From an uncultured Collinsella sp. (GTDB lineage: Bacteria; Actinomycetota; Coriobacteriia; Coriobacteriales; Coriobacteriaceae): 64,000 nt of DNA. Both the position numbers and the translations under genes were made by a program. The first letter of the stretch is position 1, and each line of letters opens with the position of its first letter. Location of the stretch: NCBI GenBank assembly GCA_900541245.1, contig UQIS01000006.1, positions 1 to 64,000 on the forward strand, in the 5' to 3' direction. Under the pieces are notes generated by a model, which worked only from the letters and a program-made list of their open reading frames with translations, made no database searches and was not told the origin of the DNA. Positions 34,665-42,038 of the stretch are shown piece by piece.

Positions 34665-35684
34665 GTGGGGACCGCGATCGACATGGCATTTGGCGGCGCG
34701 ACGCTTGCCGCCTGCCCACTCTCGGCACTGGTGCTCTCGTTTGCATTTTACGGGTTTTGCGGCTGGGCTTGGGAGTCGACAGTATGCGCCATGCTTAATC
34801 ACGGACGATTTGCCAACAGCGGCTTTTTGCTGGGGCCGTGCTGCCCAATCTATGGCGCGGGCGGCATTGCCTGCTGGCTGCTGTTGCGCGGGATTCCGGA
34901 TGCCTCGAGCCAGTTTGTCGCTGCAGCACTCGTATGCAGCGTGATTGAGTACAGCGTAGGCGTGCTGTTGGAAAAAACAACGGGCGCTCGCTTTTGGGAC
35001 TATTCGCACCTGCCGTTTAACCTGCACGGACGCATCTGCCTGTACTGGGCCTGCGCGTTTGGCCTGGGTGCGTTGTGCATTTGCCGTTTAGTGGAGCCGG
35101 CATTGCTGGGGCTGCTTGGCCATCTGCCGGTGCTGATTGTGCGGCTGTCCGCCTTTATCGTCGCGGTCGCGATGATGGTCGACGCAGCGTGCTCTTTGGC
35201 CAGCTGGCGCCGCCTGTCCGATCAGCTGGAGCGCGTTCGGGCCGACCTTGCCGACCGCATCAACGAATCGCTTGCCGATGCGTCCGACTCTATGCTCGAA
35301 CGTATTCCCGATTCGGCAATCGACTCGGTGGCACAGACGCATATCCGCAGCCGTGCCGTTAACGCGTGGCTGGCCGAGCTGGGCGACGCGACACTCGATG
35401 CCCTTCGTGAGAAGGCTTCGATGCCGACATTTATCTCGGATGGTGCTCGCGGCCTGGCACTTGCCGCCCGCCGCGTGGCCGATGCCGCGCCGAGCATGCC
35501 GCGTCCGTCGCTCGGTCGTCGCCTTGCCGGCAAGCGCATGAGCCGTCCGGTACCAAGCGTGTCGCTCAGCCGACGCGACCTGCGCTTCTTCAATGCCTTC
35601 CCGCGCTTGCGCATCAACCGCTACGAGGGCGTCATCCGAGCTACCGACCTGCGCGACCGCGCCCGTGAGCTGTTCCGGCGCTAG
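34665..35684 (+). CDS. CmpB-like membrane protein
   Basis: A 339-residue membrane protein of the family named ABC-transporter CmpB-like (PF06541 as I recall), though no ATPase is adjacent and transport has not been shown. The hallmark YGFCGWAWESTVCAMLNHGR and FLLGPCCPIYGAGG occur at 25-70. About five transmembrane helices occupy residues 15-175; a long charged cytosolic tail (about 180-339) is helical and contains SDQLERVRADLADRINESL. The start is a GTG at 34665 with GGAGAGGG upstream inside the HD gene. Coupling to an HD phosphohydrolase is a recurring layout in related genomes as far as I recall. Confidence 0.85.
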   Translation: MGTAIDMAFGGATLAACPLSALVLSFAFYGFCGWAWESTVCAMLNHGRFANSGFLLGPCCPIYGAGGIACWLLLRGIPDASSQFVAAALVCSVIEYSVGVLLEKTTGARFWDYSHLPFNLHGRICLYWACAFGLGALCICRLVEPALLGLLGHLPVLIVRLSAFIVAVAMMVDAACSLASWRRLSDQLERVRADLADRINESLADASDSMLERIPDSAIDSVAQTHIRSRAVNAWLAELGDATLDALREKASMPTFISDGARGLALAARRVADAAPSMPRPSLGRRLAGKRMSRPVPSVSLSRRDLRFFNAFPRLRINRYEGVIRATDLRDRARELFRR

Positions 35685-35882
35685 CCGGGACGGGGTGGGG
35701 CCGGCGCCTGCCGTTCTTGCGTTTCCCATTGGTTTCGCGTCCGTTGCCGCGCCGTTTCCAAGATTGCGGCGCCGTTTCCATTCGACAACGCCGCGTTTAA
35801 CAACGTCGTATCTGGTCTACACCAGTTGCCCCTCGGCCGCATTATGGGCGCCGACAACGTTCATGCGACCAAGGGAGAGCGA

Positions 35883-37160
35883 ATGTACGATACGGGATCG
35901 ACAACGTTTATGCTCATCTGCACCATGCTCGTGTTTTTAATGACACCGGGTCTGGCGTTTTTCTATGGTGGCCTGTCTAGGCGCAAAAATGTCATCAACA
36001 CCATGCTCATGTGCTTTGGCGCCATTGGCCTGGTTGGTGTGCTGTGGATTGTTGCCGGCTGGTCGCTGGCCTATGGCGGTGACGGCTCGAGTCCATTTAT
36101 TGGAGGCCTTGACCAGCTGCTGTGCCTGCCGGTGCTCAACCAGGTGCTGCAGGCGGCCGAGGGCAGTGCCGCGGACGGTGCCGTCTACCCTCAGATCATT
36201 AACATTGCCTTTCAGATGGCGTTTGCCATGATCACGGACGCTATCGTTACGGGCAGCCTGGCCGGCCGCGTTAAGTTTGGCGCCATGACGGCTTTCCTGG
36301 GCATTTGGTTGCTCGTGGTCTATGCGCCGCTCGCCCACATGGTCTGGGGCGGCGAGGGCTCCTTTATCGGCGACATCATCGGCGCGCTCGACTTTGCCGG
36401 TGGCGACGTGGTGCACATCTCGTCCGGCCTTACGGGCCTGATTCTCTGCCTGATGCTCGGCCGTCGCCGCGGCTTTGGCATGATGAGCTACCGTCCGCAT
36501 AACGTGCCGTTTGTGGCGCTGGGTGCCGGTCTGCTTTGGTTTGGTTGGTTTGGCTTTAACGGCGGCAGTGAGTTCAAGGCCGATGCCGTGGCCGCGCTTG
36601 CCATCCTCAACACTGTGACGGCCAGCGCGGCGGGTATGGTCTCGTGGCTCGCCGTCGAGCGCGTGCACACCGGTCGACCCACGCTGGTGGGTGCCAGCAC
36701 CGGTCTGGTTGCGGGCCTTGTGGTGGTCACGCCCGGCGCGGGCTTTGTCGAACCGTGGGCAGCGCTGGTTATGGGCCTGATTGTCTCGCCCGTCTGCTAC
36801 CTGGCTATCAGCCATCTTAAGACCAAGTTCGGCTACGACGATGCGCTCGATGCGTTCGGTTGCCATGGCATCGGCGGCATCTTGGGCGGCGTGCTCACGG
36901 GCCTGTTCTGTGTGCCGGAGCTTTCGTGGACCGGTAAGGGTGGACTGTTCTACACGGGCGACGTGTCGCTGCTGGTCTCGCAGATCCTGGGCATTGTGGT
37001 GACGGTCGCTATTGTGCTGGTGCTCGATTTGGTGATCGCCGCGGTGGTCAAGGCGCTATTCCACGGCAGCCTGCGCGTGGACGAGGCCGACGAGGCGCTG
37101 GGCTTGGATGCGAGTCAGCACGGCGAGAGCGCCTACCCTTCGTTCTCCGGACTCGATTAG
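35883..37160 (+). CDS. amtB: Ammonium transporter
   Basis: A 425-residue Amt/Rh channel for ammonium uptake with about 11 transmembrane helices. It starts at ATG 35883 (after AAGGGAGAGCGA) with TFMLICTMLVFLMTPGLAFFYGG, the first helix and conserved block. The twin His pore is supported by GDVVHISSGLTGL and by AFGCHGIGGILGG; the DFAGGDVVHI signature is intact. The C-terminal tail ends in DEADEALGLDASQHGE, which in the family binds PII protein. glnB follows 214 nt later on the same strand, the classic amtB-glnB/K pair. Confidence 0.95.
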   Translation: MYDTGSTTFMLICTMLVFLMTPGLAFFYGGLSRRKNVINTMLMCFGAIGLVGVLWIVAGWSLAYGGDGSSPFIGGLDQLLCLPVLNQVLQAAEGSAADGAVYPQIINIAFQMAFAMITDAIVTGSLAGRVKFGAMTAFLGIWLLVVYAPLAHMVWGGEGSFIGDIIGALDFAGGDVVHISSGLTGLILCLMLGRRRGFGMMSYRPHNVPFVALGAGLLWFGWFGFNGGSEFKADAVAALAILNTVTASAAGMVSWLAVERVHTGRPTLVGASTGLVAGLVVVTPGAGFVEPWAALVMGLIVSPVCYLAISHLKTKFGYDDALDAFGCHGIGGILGGVLTGLFCVPELSWTGKGGLFYTGDVSLLVSQILGIVVTVAIVLVLDLVIAAVVKALFHGSLRVDEADEALGLDASQHGESAYPSFSGLD

Positions 37161-37264
37161 CAGCTTCCCCAAGCACCGCACCTCGGCCTTCAATCGTCGT
37201 TTGCGTACCTTAAGTACGCGGCACTCCTCTTTCAGGCCGATCTGCGGCACTTGGGAAACCTGCT
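37159..37264. repeat. Cruciform between amtB and glnB
   Basis: Arms 37159-37188 and 37235-37264 pair at about 23 of 30 positions, starting in the amtB stop codon. At the centre GCGTAC-CTTAA-GTACGC (37203-37219) is a perfect short palindrome. Confidence 0.6.
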
Positions 37265-37374
37265 AAGACCTGTTAGTTGCACTTATCTGATGTACAAGGT
37301 TGGTCTGTGGCACCTGGAAAACCCGTGCCATGTGAGGGACAATTCATTTCTTTTTTTGAAGAGAGGAATTCACT

Positions 37375-37713
37375 ATGAAGAAGATTACGGCGATTGTTCG
37401 TGCCGAGAAACTTGAGGTTCTTAAAGACGCGCTGTTTGCTGCCGATGTTCGTGGCATGACTATCAACCAAGTGCAGGGCTGCGGCGCACAGCATGGCTGG
37501 AAGGAATACGTGCGCGGCAACGAGCTGCTTGTCAACACGATTCCCAAGGTGCAGTTCACCCTCATCTGTGCCGATGAGCATGTCGACGGTATTGTCGAGA
37601 TTATCTGCAACGCTGCTCGCACCGGTGCCGTTGGGGACGGCAAGATTTGGGTCGAGCCGGTCGAGGAAGTTATCCGCATCCGTACCGGCGAACACGGCCC
37701 CGCCGCGGTGTAG
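37375..37713 (+). CDS. glnB: PII nitrogen regulatory protein
   Basis: A 112-residue trimeric PII signal protein that senses 2-oxoglutarate and ATP/ADP and controls AmtB and other nitrogen targets. Start ATG follows AAGAGAGGAATTCACT. Seen: MKKITAIVRAEKLEVLKDAL, the T-loop region QGCGAQHGWKEYVRGNELLV, IPKVQFTLIC and the C-terminal GAVGDGKIWVEPVEEVIRIRTGE block. At the position of the uridylylated Tyr51 of E. coli there is Leu51, so it is not regulated by uridylylation there. Encoded next to amtB; GlnB or GlnK naming is arbitrary. Confidence 0.93.
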   Translation: MKKITAIVRAEKLEVLKDALFAADVRGMTINQVQGCGAQHGWKEYVRGNELLVNTIPKVQFTLICADEHVDGIVEIICNAARTGAVGDGKIWVEPVEEVIRIRTGEHGPAAV

Positions 37714-37787
37714 GGCCGACCGTTTGCCATCCGCAACGTTAAAATATCGCAATAAGGAATAAGACTTGCGTTGCGGATGGGCGGATT

Positions 37788-38450
37788 ATGGGTCGCAATA
37801 AATATCCCGAAGAGACGGTCGCGAAGATTCTCGACGCGGCGTTGGAGCTATTCTGCGCACAGGGTTATGAGGGGACGAGCATTCAAGATATCGTCGACCG
37901 CCTCGATGGCATGACCAAGGGTGCTGTCTATCATCACTTTAAGAGCAAAGAGGAGATTTTCAACGCCGCATTTGATCGGGCAATGGCTCCGATTGTTGAG
38001 TGCCGTCGCTCAACGCTTGGTATCGGTAATATGACCGGAGCCCAAAAGCTCAAGCGACTGTACGCGCCCGAGTCCGTCGTTCCGCAAATTGAGCTATGGG
38101 CACGCATGCATCCTGCGGCAGATCCGGTAAAAAGCTCGCGTCTACTGGCGATGCAGTACCAGGGCTCGTTTGACGAGTCGGCCGATGGCTGTCTCTTGCC
38201 AGTGATCGAGGAGGGCATCGCCGACGGCTCCATTGCGTGCGAATGCCCGCGCGAAGCGGCGGAGGCCGTATCGTTGTTGGCGAATCTTTGGCTGCTGCCA
38301 TTGTTCCGTCCGCTTGAATCCAAGGACCGAATGCTCGCTCGCGCGCAATGCTTGGCGCAGATGGCGGCCGCGGTGGGGCTTGATTTGGGTAATGAAGTGC
38401 TCCAGACAACGGCCCAGATTTGGGATGTATGGGACCGCGCCGGGTGGTAA
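37788..38450 (+). CDS. TetR-family regulator
   Basis: A 220-residue repressor with an N-terminal helix-turn-helix (residues 8-55, AALELFCAQGYEGTSIQDIV, then MTKGAVYHHFKSKEEIF). The C-terminal ligand domain has no recognised specificity. It lies 99 nt before a divergent-free, same-strand MFS transporter whose leader holds two copies of a palindrome (38455 and 38519) that is a plausible operator. So it probably controls the exporter and responds to its substrate. The codon use and GC content are slightly lower than in the neighbours. Confidence 0.93.
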   Translation: MGRNKYPEETVAKILDAALELFCAQGYEGTSIQDIVDRLDGMTKGAVYHHFKSKEEIFNAAFDRAMAPIVECRRSTLGIGNMTGAQKLKRLYAPESVVPQIELWARMHPAADPVKSSRLLAMQYQGSFDESADGCLLPVIEEGIADGSIACECPREAAEAVSLLANLWLLPLFRPLESKDRMLARAQCLAQMAAAVGLDLGNEVLQTTAQIWDVWDRAGW

Positions 38451-38454
38451 TATA

Positions 38455-38469
38455 GATACCAACGGTATG
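38455..38469. promoter_or_regulatory. Operator candidate 1 for the TetR regulator
   Basis: GATACC-AAC-GGTATG forms an inverted repeat just after the TetR stop codon and shares AACGGTATGTA with the second copy at 38519. Confidence 0.6.
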
Positions 38470-38481
38470 TAATTGATTTGT

Positions 38482-38505
38482 AAGGGTAGCCACGGCTGCC
38501 CTTTT
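38482..38505 (+). terminator. Short terminator after the TetR gene
   Basis: GGGTAGCC pairs with GGCTGCCC over a tight turn and is followed by TTTT. Confidence 0.55.
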
Positions 38506-38518
38506 CAAGTCATTAAAT

Positions 38519-38536
38519 ACATACTAACGGTATGTA
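38519..38536. promoter_or_regulatory. Operator candidate 2 for the TetR regulator
   Basis: ACATAC-TAACG-GTATGT is an inverted repeat about 14 nt before the MFS start codon, covering the region where RNA polymerase or ribosome would bind. Confidence 0.6.
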
Positions 38537-38549
38537 TAGGGGTGGGCTT

Positions 38550-39812
38550 ATGGCTGGAATGCGGAGGAGTAGCGTCTCGTTGACGCAAAAAACAGTGCAA
38601 TCTATCAGGCTTTTCGGTCTTCTTGTTGCACAGCTGTGCGCGTATTCGATGTTGTCGGCACTGTGCTTTGCGTGCCCGCTTTACTTGTTCGACTGCAGCG
38701 GCTCATCAACGTTATATGGTGCCGTCGCGGCGATAGCGTTCGTGCCGGGCGTGCTTGCGACTCCGGCTGGCGGAATCTTGGCGGATCGCGGAAGTCATCG
38801 CGGGGTTCTTGTGGTACTCGGCATTGTTCTGATGGCTGCATCACTGCTGTTTATCCCCATGAAGCGTTCGCTGCCTCTTGCGGTTGTCGTGGCAGCAATG
38901 CTTTGTGTCCAATATGGCATCCAATCGCTGCTGAAGCCGATGCTTCAAATTGAGACGGTGCGCATGACGGGCCCAGAAAAGGTTGAGCGTGCCACTGCGT
39001 TGGTCTCGCAGATAACCATGGCGAGCAATATCTTGGGGCCTGTAGTCGGGACGGCAGTCTATGGGTGCTTTGGTATCGATGCTCTATGCGAAACCGCGGC
39101 GTTGACGTTTGCGATGTCAGCCCTACTGTTCGGGGGCGCACTCAAGCAAAATGCCTCATCTGGAATGACAGGGGACAGCACGACTTGCTCGATATGCCGA
39201 AGCGATTTTCGGGAGTCGATTCGGTACCTGTTTCAAAACGCATCATTGCTCGTTGTGTTTTTGCTTGCGGCTATTTTGAACCTTGCGTTAGTTGGGTTAA
39301 CGATTGGTACTCCCGTTATTGTTGCAAAGCATCTCGGAATGCAATCATCCTTTGTTGGGATTATTGAGGTGGCTATGGGCTTAGGTGGTCTTGTCGGCAG
39401 TGGTTTGGTCGGTATTTGGCCGCATCGTTTTTCCTTCAAGGGCATATGTCGATATGTTGCGATGATTTGTTTTGGAGTCGTACCGATTATTGTCACGCTA
39501 CTGAGCGGTCCTGATGAATTAGCGTTTGCCGCGCTTGCGGCCGGCTCGGCATGGGTCATGGCGTGGGCAAGCATTGCATCGGTCGAAATTGTTTCATTTG
39601 TTCAGCGGTCAGCGCCAAAGGAACTCTGCGGAAAAGTGCTGGCACTCGTTTATATGATGCTTTCCTGTGCAACGCCTATTGGCCAATTGGTTTACGGGCT
39701 CGCATATGATCGATGGACACCGGCGATTGTATTCGCAGGCATGTTTGCGGTGCTGACGTTGACGACGGCGCTGTTTTATCGGCTGAAAAGTCGCTTATGG
39801 CGAATGTCTTAA
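38550..39812 (+). CDS. MFS transporter (drug-efflux-like)
   Basis: A 420-residue major facilitator protein with about 12 transmembrane helices. Helix 2-3 loop carries LATPAGGILADRGSHRG, the MFS motif A variant, and the second half shows the repeat (IGTPVIVAKHLGM; GLGGLVGSGLVG). The family includes macrolide and multidrug exporters and enterobactin exporter-like proteins. Start ATG 38550 follows AGGGGTGGGCTT. The upstream TetR gene and two operator-like palindromes suggest inducible export of a toxic compound. Less GC-rich than its neighbours, which hints at possible transfer. Confidence 0.9.
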   Translation: MAGMRRSSVSLTQKTVQSIRLFGLLVAQLCAYSMLSALCFACPLYLFDCSGSSTLYGAVAAIAFVPGVLATPAGGILADRGSHRGVLVVLGIVLMAASLLFIPMKRSLPLAVVVAAMLCVQYGIQSLLKPMLQIETVRMTGPEKVERATALVSQITMASNILGPVVGTAVYGCFGIDALCETAALTFAMSALLFGGALKQNASSGMTGDSTTCSICRSDFRESIRYLFQNASLLVVFLLAAILNLALVGLTIGTPVIVAKHLGMQSSFVGIIEVAMGLGGLVGSGLVGIWPHRFSFKGICRYVAMICFGVVPIIVTLLSGPDELAFAALAAGSAWVMAWASIASVEIVSFVQRSAPKELCGKVLALVYMMLSCATPIGQLVYGLAYDRWTPAIVFAGMFAVLTLTTALFYRLKSRLWRMS

Positions 39813-39873
39813 GGCGCTGGGGCACCGTGAATTTGTGGAGGCAGTGGCGCGTCGCGCCGTGACGGCATTGTTT

Positions 39874-39927
39874 GGGCATGCCTCTCCTTCGTCTACAATA
39901 TCGTGCAGACGAAGGAGAGGCATGCCC
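39874..39927. promoter_or_regulatory. 21-bp perfect hairpin hiding the HAD-gene ribosome site
   Basis: Arms 39874-39894 and 39907-39927 are perfect inverted copies, loop 12 nt. The right arm includes the whole ribosome site AAGGAGAGG and the first ATG of the downstream gene. In RNA it would bury both. It may also end the MFS transcript. Confidence 0.8.
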
Positions 39928-40785
39928 ATGATCAAGATGTTCGCGAGTGATTTAGACGGAACGCTGCTGAACGCCCTGCACGAAGCGGATGGGACCATCC
40001 GCCGTGCCATTCGCGAGCTGACCGAGGCTGGCCTGCATGTGGTTCCCGCGACCGGGCGCTCGACGCTGCCGGTCGGCGAGCATGGCTTTACGGGCCTGGC
40101 GCTCGATGCCTGCTGCTCTAACGGCTCCATCGTGCGCGACAGTCATGGCGAGGTGCTCAAGACCTGGACCATCGATCCGCAGATCACCGAGGAGCTGCTC
40201 AAGGAGTTCCCGGACATTTGCTTTGATTGCTCCACGCCCGATGGCATGTTCTCGAGCGGCTCGTTCGAGATGCATCAGGCGGGCTTTAAAAAGGACAGTC
40301 CTATCAAGCGCATCGTGCTGCGCGGCATGCGTGCACGTGGCGGGTATCACGAGGAACAGTATTTCGACCAGTCGATCGGTGACATTCTGCGCCACGATGT
40401 GTGCAAGATCAACTGCCGTGTGATCTCGCCCGAGCTGGAGCGCGACCTTAAGGCGTATTTGGCCGAGCGCTCGGACCGCGTGGTCAACGCGCCGTTTGAC
40501 CCGGTGATGTTTGAGATCACGGATGTGGCATGCAACAAGGGCGAGAGCGTGGCCTGGCTGGCGGGCTACTACGGCATTGCCGAGGACGAGGTCGCGGTCT
40601 ACGGCGACGGCGGCAACGACATTGCCATGCTCAAACGCTTCCGCCACAGCTACGCGACCAAAAACGGCAGTGACGCGGCCAAGGCCGCCGCAAGCGCGAC
40701 TATCGGTAGCTGCATGGCCCACGCCGTTCCCAAACACATGCTTGCCACCATGCACAAGCAGAATTCCTGCACCGTAATCGAATAA
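39928..40785 (+). CDS. HAD-superfamily phosphatase (Cof type)
   Basis: A 285-residue Cof/YidA-type HAD hydrolase, typical for dephosphorylating sugar phosphates or similar metabolites. The nucleophile motif is FASDLDGTLLNA, the Lys region (ISPELERDLKAY) follows and the late acid motif is YGDGGNDIAMLKRF. I choose ATG 39928; a second ATG six nt upstream is possible, and both are covered by a perfect 21-bp hairpin. The stop codon precedes a family B palindrome. Confidence 0.9.
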   Translation: MIKMFASDLDGTLLNALHEADGTIRRAIRELTEAGLHVVPATGRSTLPVGEHGFTGLALDACCSNGSIVRDSHGEVLKTWTIDPQITEELLKEFPDICFDCSTPDGMFSSGSFEMHQAGFKKDSPIKRIVLRGMRARGGYHEEQYFDQSIGDILRHDVCKINCRVISPELERDLKAYLAERSDRVVNAPFDPVMFEITDVACNKGESVAWLAGYYGIAEDEVAVYGDGGNDIAMLKRFRHSYATKNGSDAAKAAASATIGSCMAHAVPKHMLATMHKQNSCTVIE

Positions 40786-40814
40786 TGTGACAAAGGGACA
40801 GCCCCTTTGTCACA
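40786..40814. repeat. Family B palindrome, copy 8 (GTGACAAAGGG subtype)
   Basis: TGTGACAAAGGG and CCCTTTGTCACA flank ACAGC. It lies immediately after the HAD gene stop codon and upstream of the putative toxin; a near-identical copy lies downstream of it. Confidence 0.75.
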
Positions 40815-40889
40815 GGTGACGCTGGTCACTTGAAATACGAACAAACATTCGCATATCTAACTGCGCTTTGATAGAATTGATACTGTTGG

Positions 40890-40933
40890 CGGCAGTTCCA
40901 TGTGCCGGGCAGCGCCCTCCATCTGATGGGAGG
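40890..40933 (+). promoter_or_regulatory. Structured 5' leader of the putative toxin
   Basis: CCCTCC (40915-40920) pairs with GGGAGG (40928-40933), which is the ribosome site of the peptide. CGGCAG (40890) and GGGCAGCGCC (40907-40916) recur on the opposite strand at 41094-41127, in the 5' part of the predicted antisense RNA. Confidence 0.5.
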
Positions 40934-40941
40934 TGATGCCC

Positions 40942-41067
40942 ATGACCGATTTGATTGATTTCGTGAGGCTTCTGACTGCTTTGGTCTCGTTCTTCACGGC
41001 GCTTGTCGGCCTTTCCGAGGCACTCAAGCAGCGTTCGAAGCGCAACAGAAGGGGTCGCCGCCGCTAA
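40942..41067 (+). CDS. Putative type I toxin: small hydrophobic/basic peptide
   Basis: A 41-residue peptide, MTDLIDFVRLLTALVSFFTA through a short hydrophobic helix, then a strongly basic tail (KQRSKRNRRGRRR). A 14-24-residue membrane helix with a charged C-terminus is the design of Fst/Ldr/Hol_Tox-type type I toxins. The ribosome site GGGAGGTG, 9-13 nt upstream, is predicted to be in a hairpin. A convergent minus-strand promoter lies just downstream, facing the gene. The frame is too short for ordinary gene callers. It is also possible that this is an unrelated small membrane peptide. No similar sequence is elsewhere in this window. Confidence 0.6.
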   Translation: MTDLIDFVRLLTALVSFFTALVGLSEALKQRSKRNRRGRRR

Positions 41068-41135
41068 GGCGTTGACCCCCTAATGCAAACAACGGCGCTG
41101 CCCAGCTAGCTACAACTTGGGCTGCCGTCGACACT

Positions 41136-41164
41136 ATTCTACCCACGAATGACATTTTGGACAA
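41136..41164 (-). promoter_or_regulatory. Predicted antisense-RNA promoter of the putative toxin locus
   Basis: On the minus strand, -35 TTGTCC (41159-41164) and -10 TAGAAT (41136-41141) are spaced 17 nt. Transcription would run from about 41130 toward and past the toxin gene end, giving RNA complementary to the toxin mRNA. Confidence 0.5.
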
Positions 41165-41193
41165 TTGGTAATGCCGCTTCAAAAGCCAGGTGG

Positions 41194-41226
41194 GATGTGA
41201 CAAAGGGACTGCCCCTTCGTCACATC
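41194..41226. repeat. Family B palindrome, copy 9 (GTGACAAAGGG subtype)
   Basis: GATGTGACAAAGGG and CCCCTTCGTCACATC flank a GGGACTG core, same orientation as the copy at 40786. It is upstream of the TetR gene at 41317. Confidence 0.7.
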
Positions 41227-41250
41227 CAAAATATTGCCTTTACGTGTTGA

Positions 41251-41295
41251 TGCACACGGTGTGCAATAATACTCGCACTGTGCAATAGCGCACAG
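41251..41295 (+). promoter_or_regulatory. Two operator palindromes before the second TetR gene
   Basis: TGCACAC-G-GTGTGCA (41251-41265) and CTGTGC-AATAGC-GCACAG (41278-41295) share the TGTGC half-site and lie just before the start codon at 41317, fitting autorepression. Confidence 0.55.
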
Positions 41296-41316
41296 GCTGA
41301 GTAACAAGGAGGACGC

Positions 41317-42027
41317 TTGTCCCAGCTCGAGAAATGCGATCGCCGGTCCCTTCGCTCGCAGCGTGCCCTTCGCCAGGCACTTGCCAGCGAGCTTGCCGAA
41401 AGCGGCGACCTTTCGCGCATTAACGTCGCGTCGCTCACCGAGCGCGCCGGCCTTACGCGCCGTACGTTCTATTCGCATTACCGCGATATCCCCGACTTTA
41501 TCAATCAAATCGAGGAGGGCTTGCTGGCTGAGATCCGTGAGCGCATTGAGCTCATCACTGCAGCTCAGCTGCCCGATCTCTATCACAACATCGATGAGCT
41601 CGAGCCGGCGCCCGGTTCGGTTGAGCTGCTGCGTTATCTTGCGGCCAACCGCGACTTAATCGGTGCGCTGCTGGGTCCGGGCGGCGACCAGGCCTTCATT
41701 AAAAGGATTATCGATACCGCGCGTGAGGCTGTGGTGCCTCGTGCACAGACGGGCATCTTGGGCCTGGCGCTGGGCACGTTCTTTGACTACTACGTTACCT
41801 ATGTCGTGAGTGCCGAGGTCGGCATGATTCAGCGCTGGTTTGAGCGCGGCCTCACCGAATCGCCCGAGGCCATGGCGCGCATTATGACGGTTATCGCCTT
41901 TGTGCGTCCCGGCGACCTATATGGCCAACCCATCGATATCAACGTACCGGAATACGGCATGAAGCTATTGAACCTGCAGCTCGAGGACGCGGCCGACACC
42001 GCCGCAGCCGTCGAGTCCAACAACTAA
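41317..42027 (+). CDS. TetR/AcrR-family regulator
   Basis: A 236-residue regulator starting at a TTG after AAGGAGGACGC. The N-terminal helix-turn-helix (about 10-55) has SLTERAGLTRRTFYSHYRDI. The C-terminal half (ligand and dimer region) resembles the TetR C-domain of Firmicutes-type regulators. It lies 12 nt before the 1593-residue activase fusion, so it is cotranscribed with it and, with the two palindromes upstream, likely represses the operon in response to a metabolite, perhaps an acyl-CoA or acid. Confidence 0.9.
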   Translation: MSQLEKCDRRSLRSQRALRQALASELAESGDLSRINVASLTERAGLTRRTFYSHYRDIPDFINQIEEGLLAEIRERIELITAAQLPDLYHNIDELEPAPGSVELLRYLAANRDLIGALLGPGGDQAFIKRIIDTAREAVVPRAQTGILGLALGTFFDYYVTYVVSAEVGMIQRWFERGLTESPEAMARIMTVIAFVRPGDLYGQPIDINVPEYGMKLLNLQLEDAADTAAAVESNN

Positions 42028-42038
42028 GAGGAGAGACA

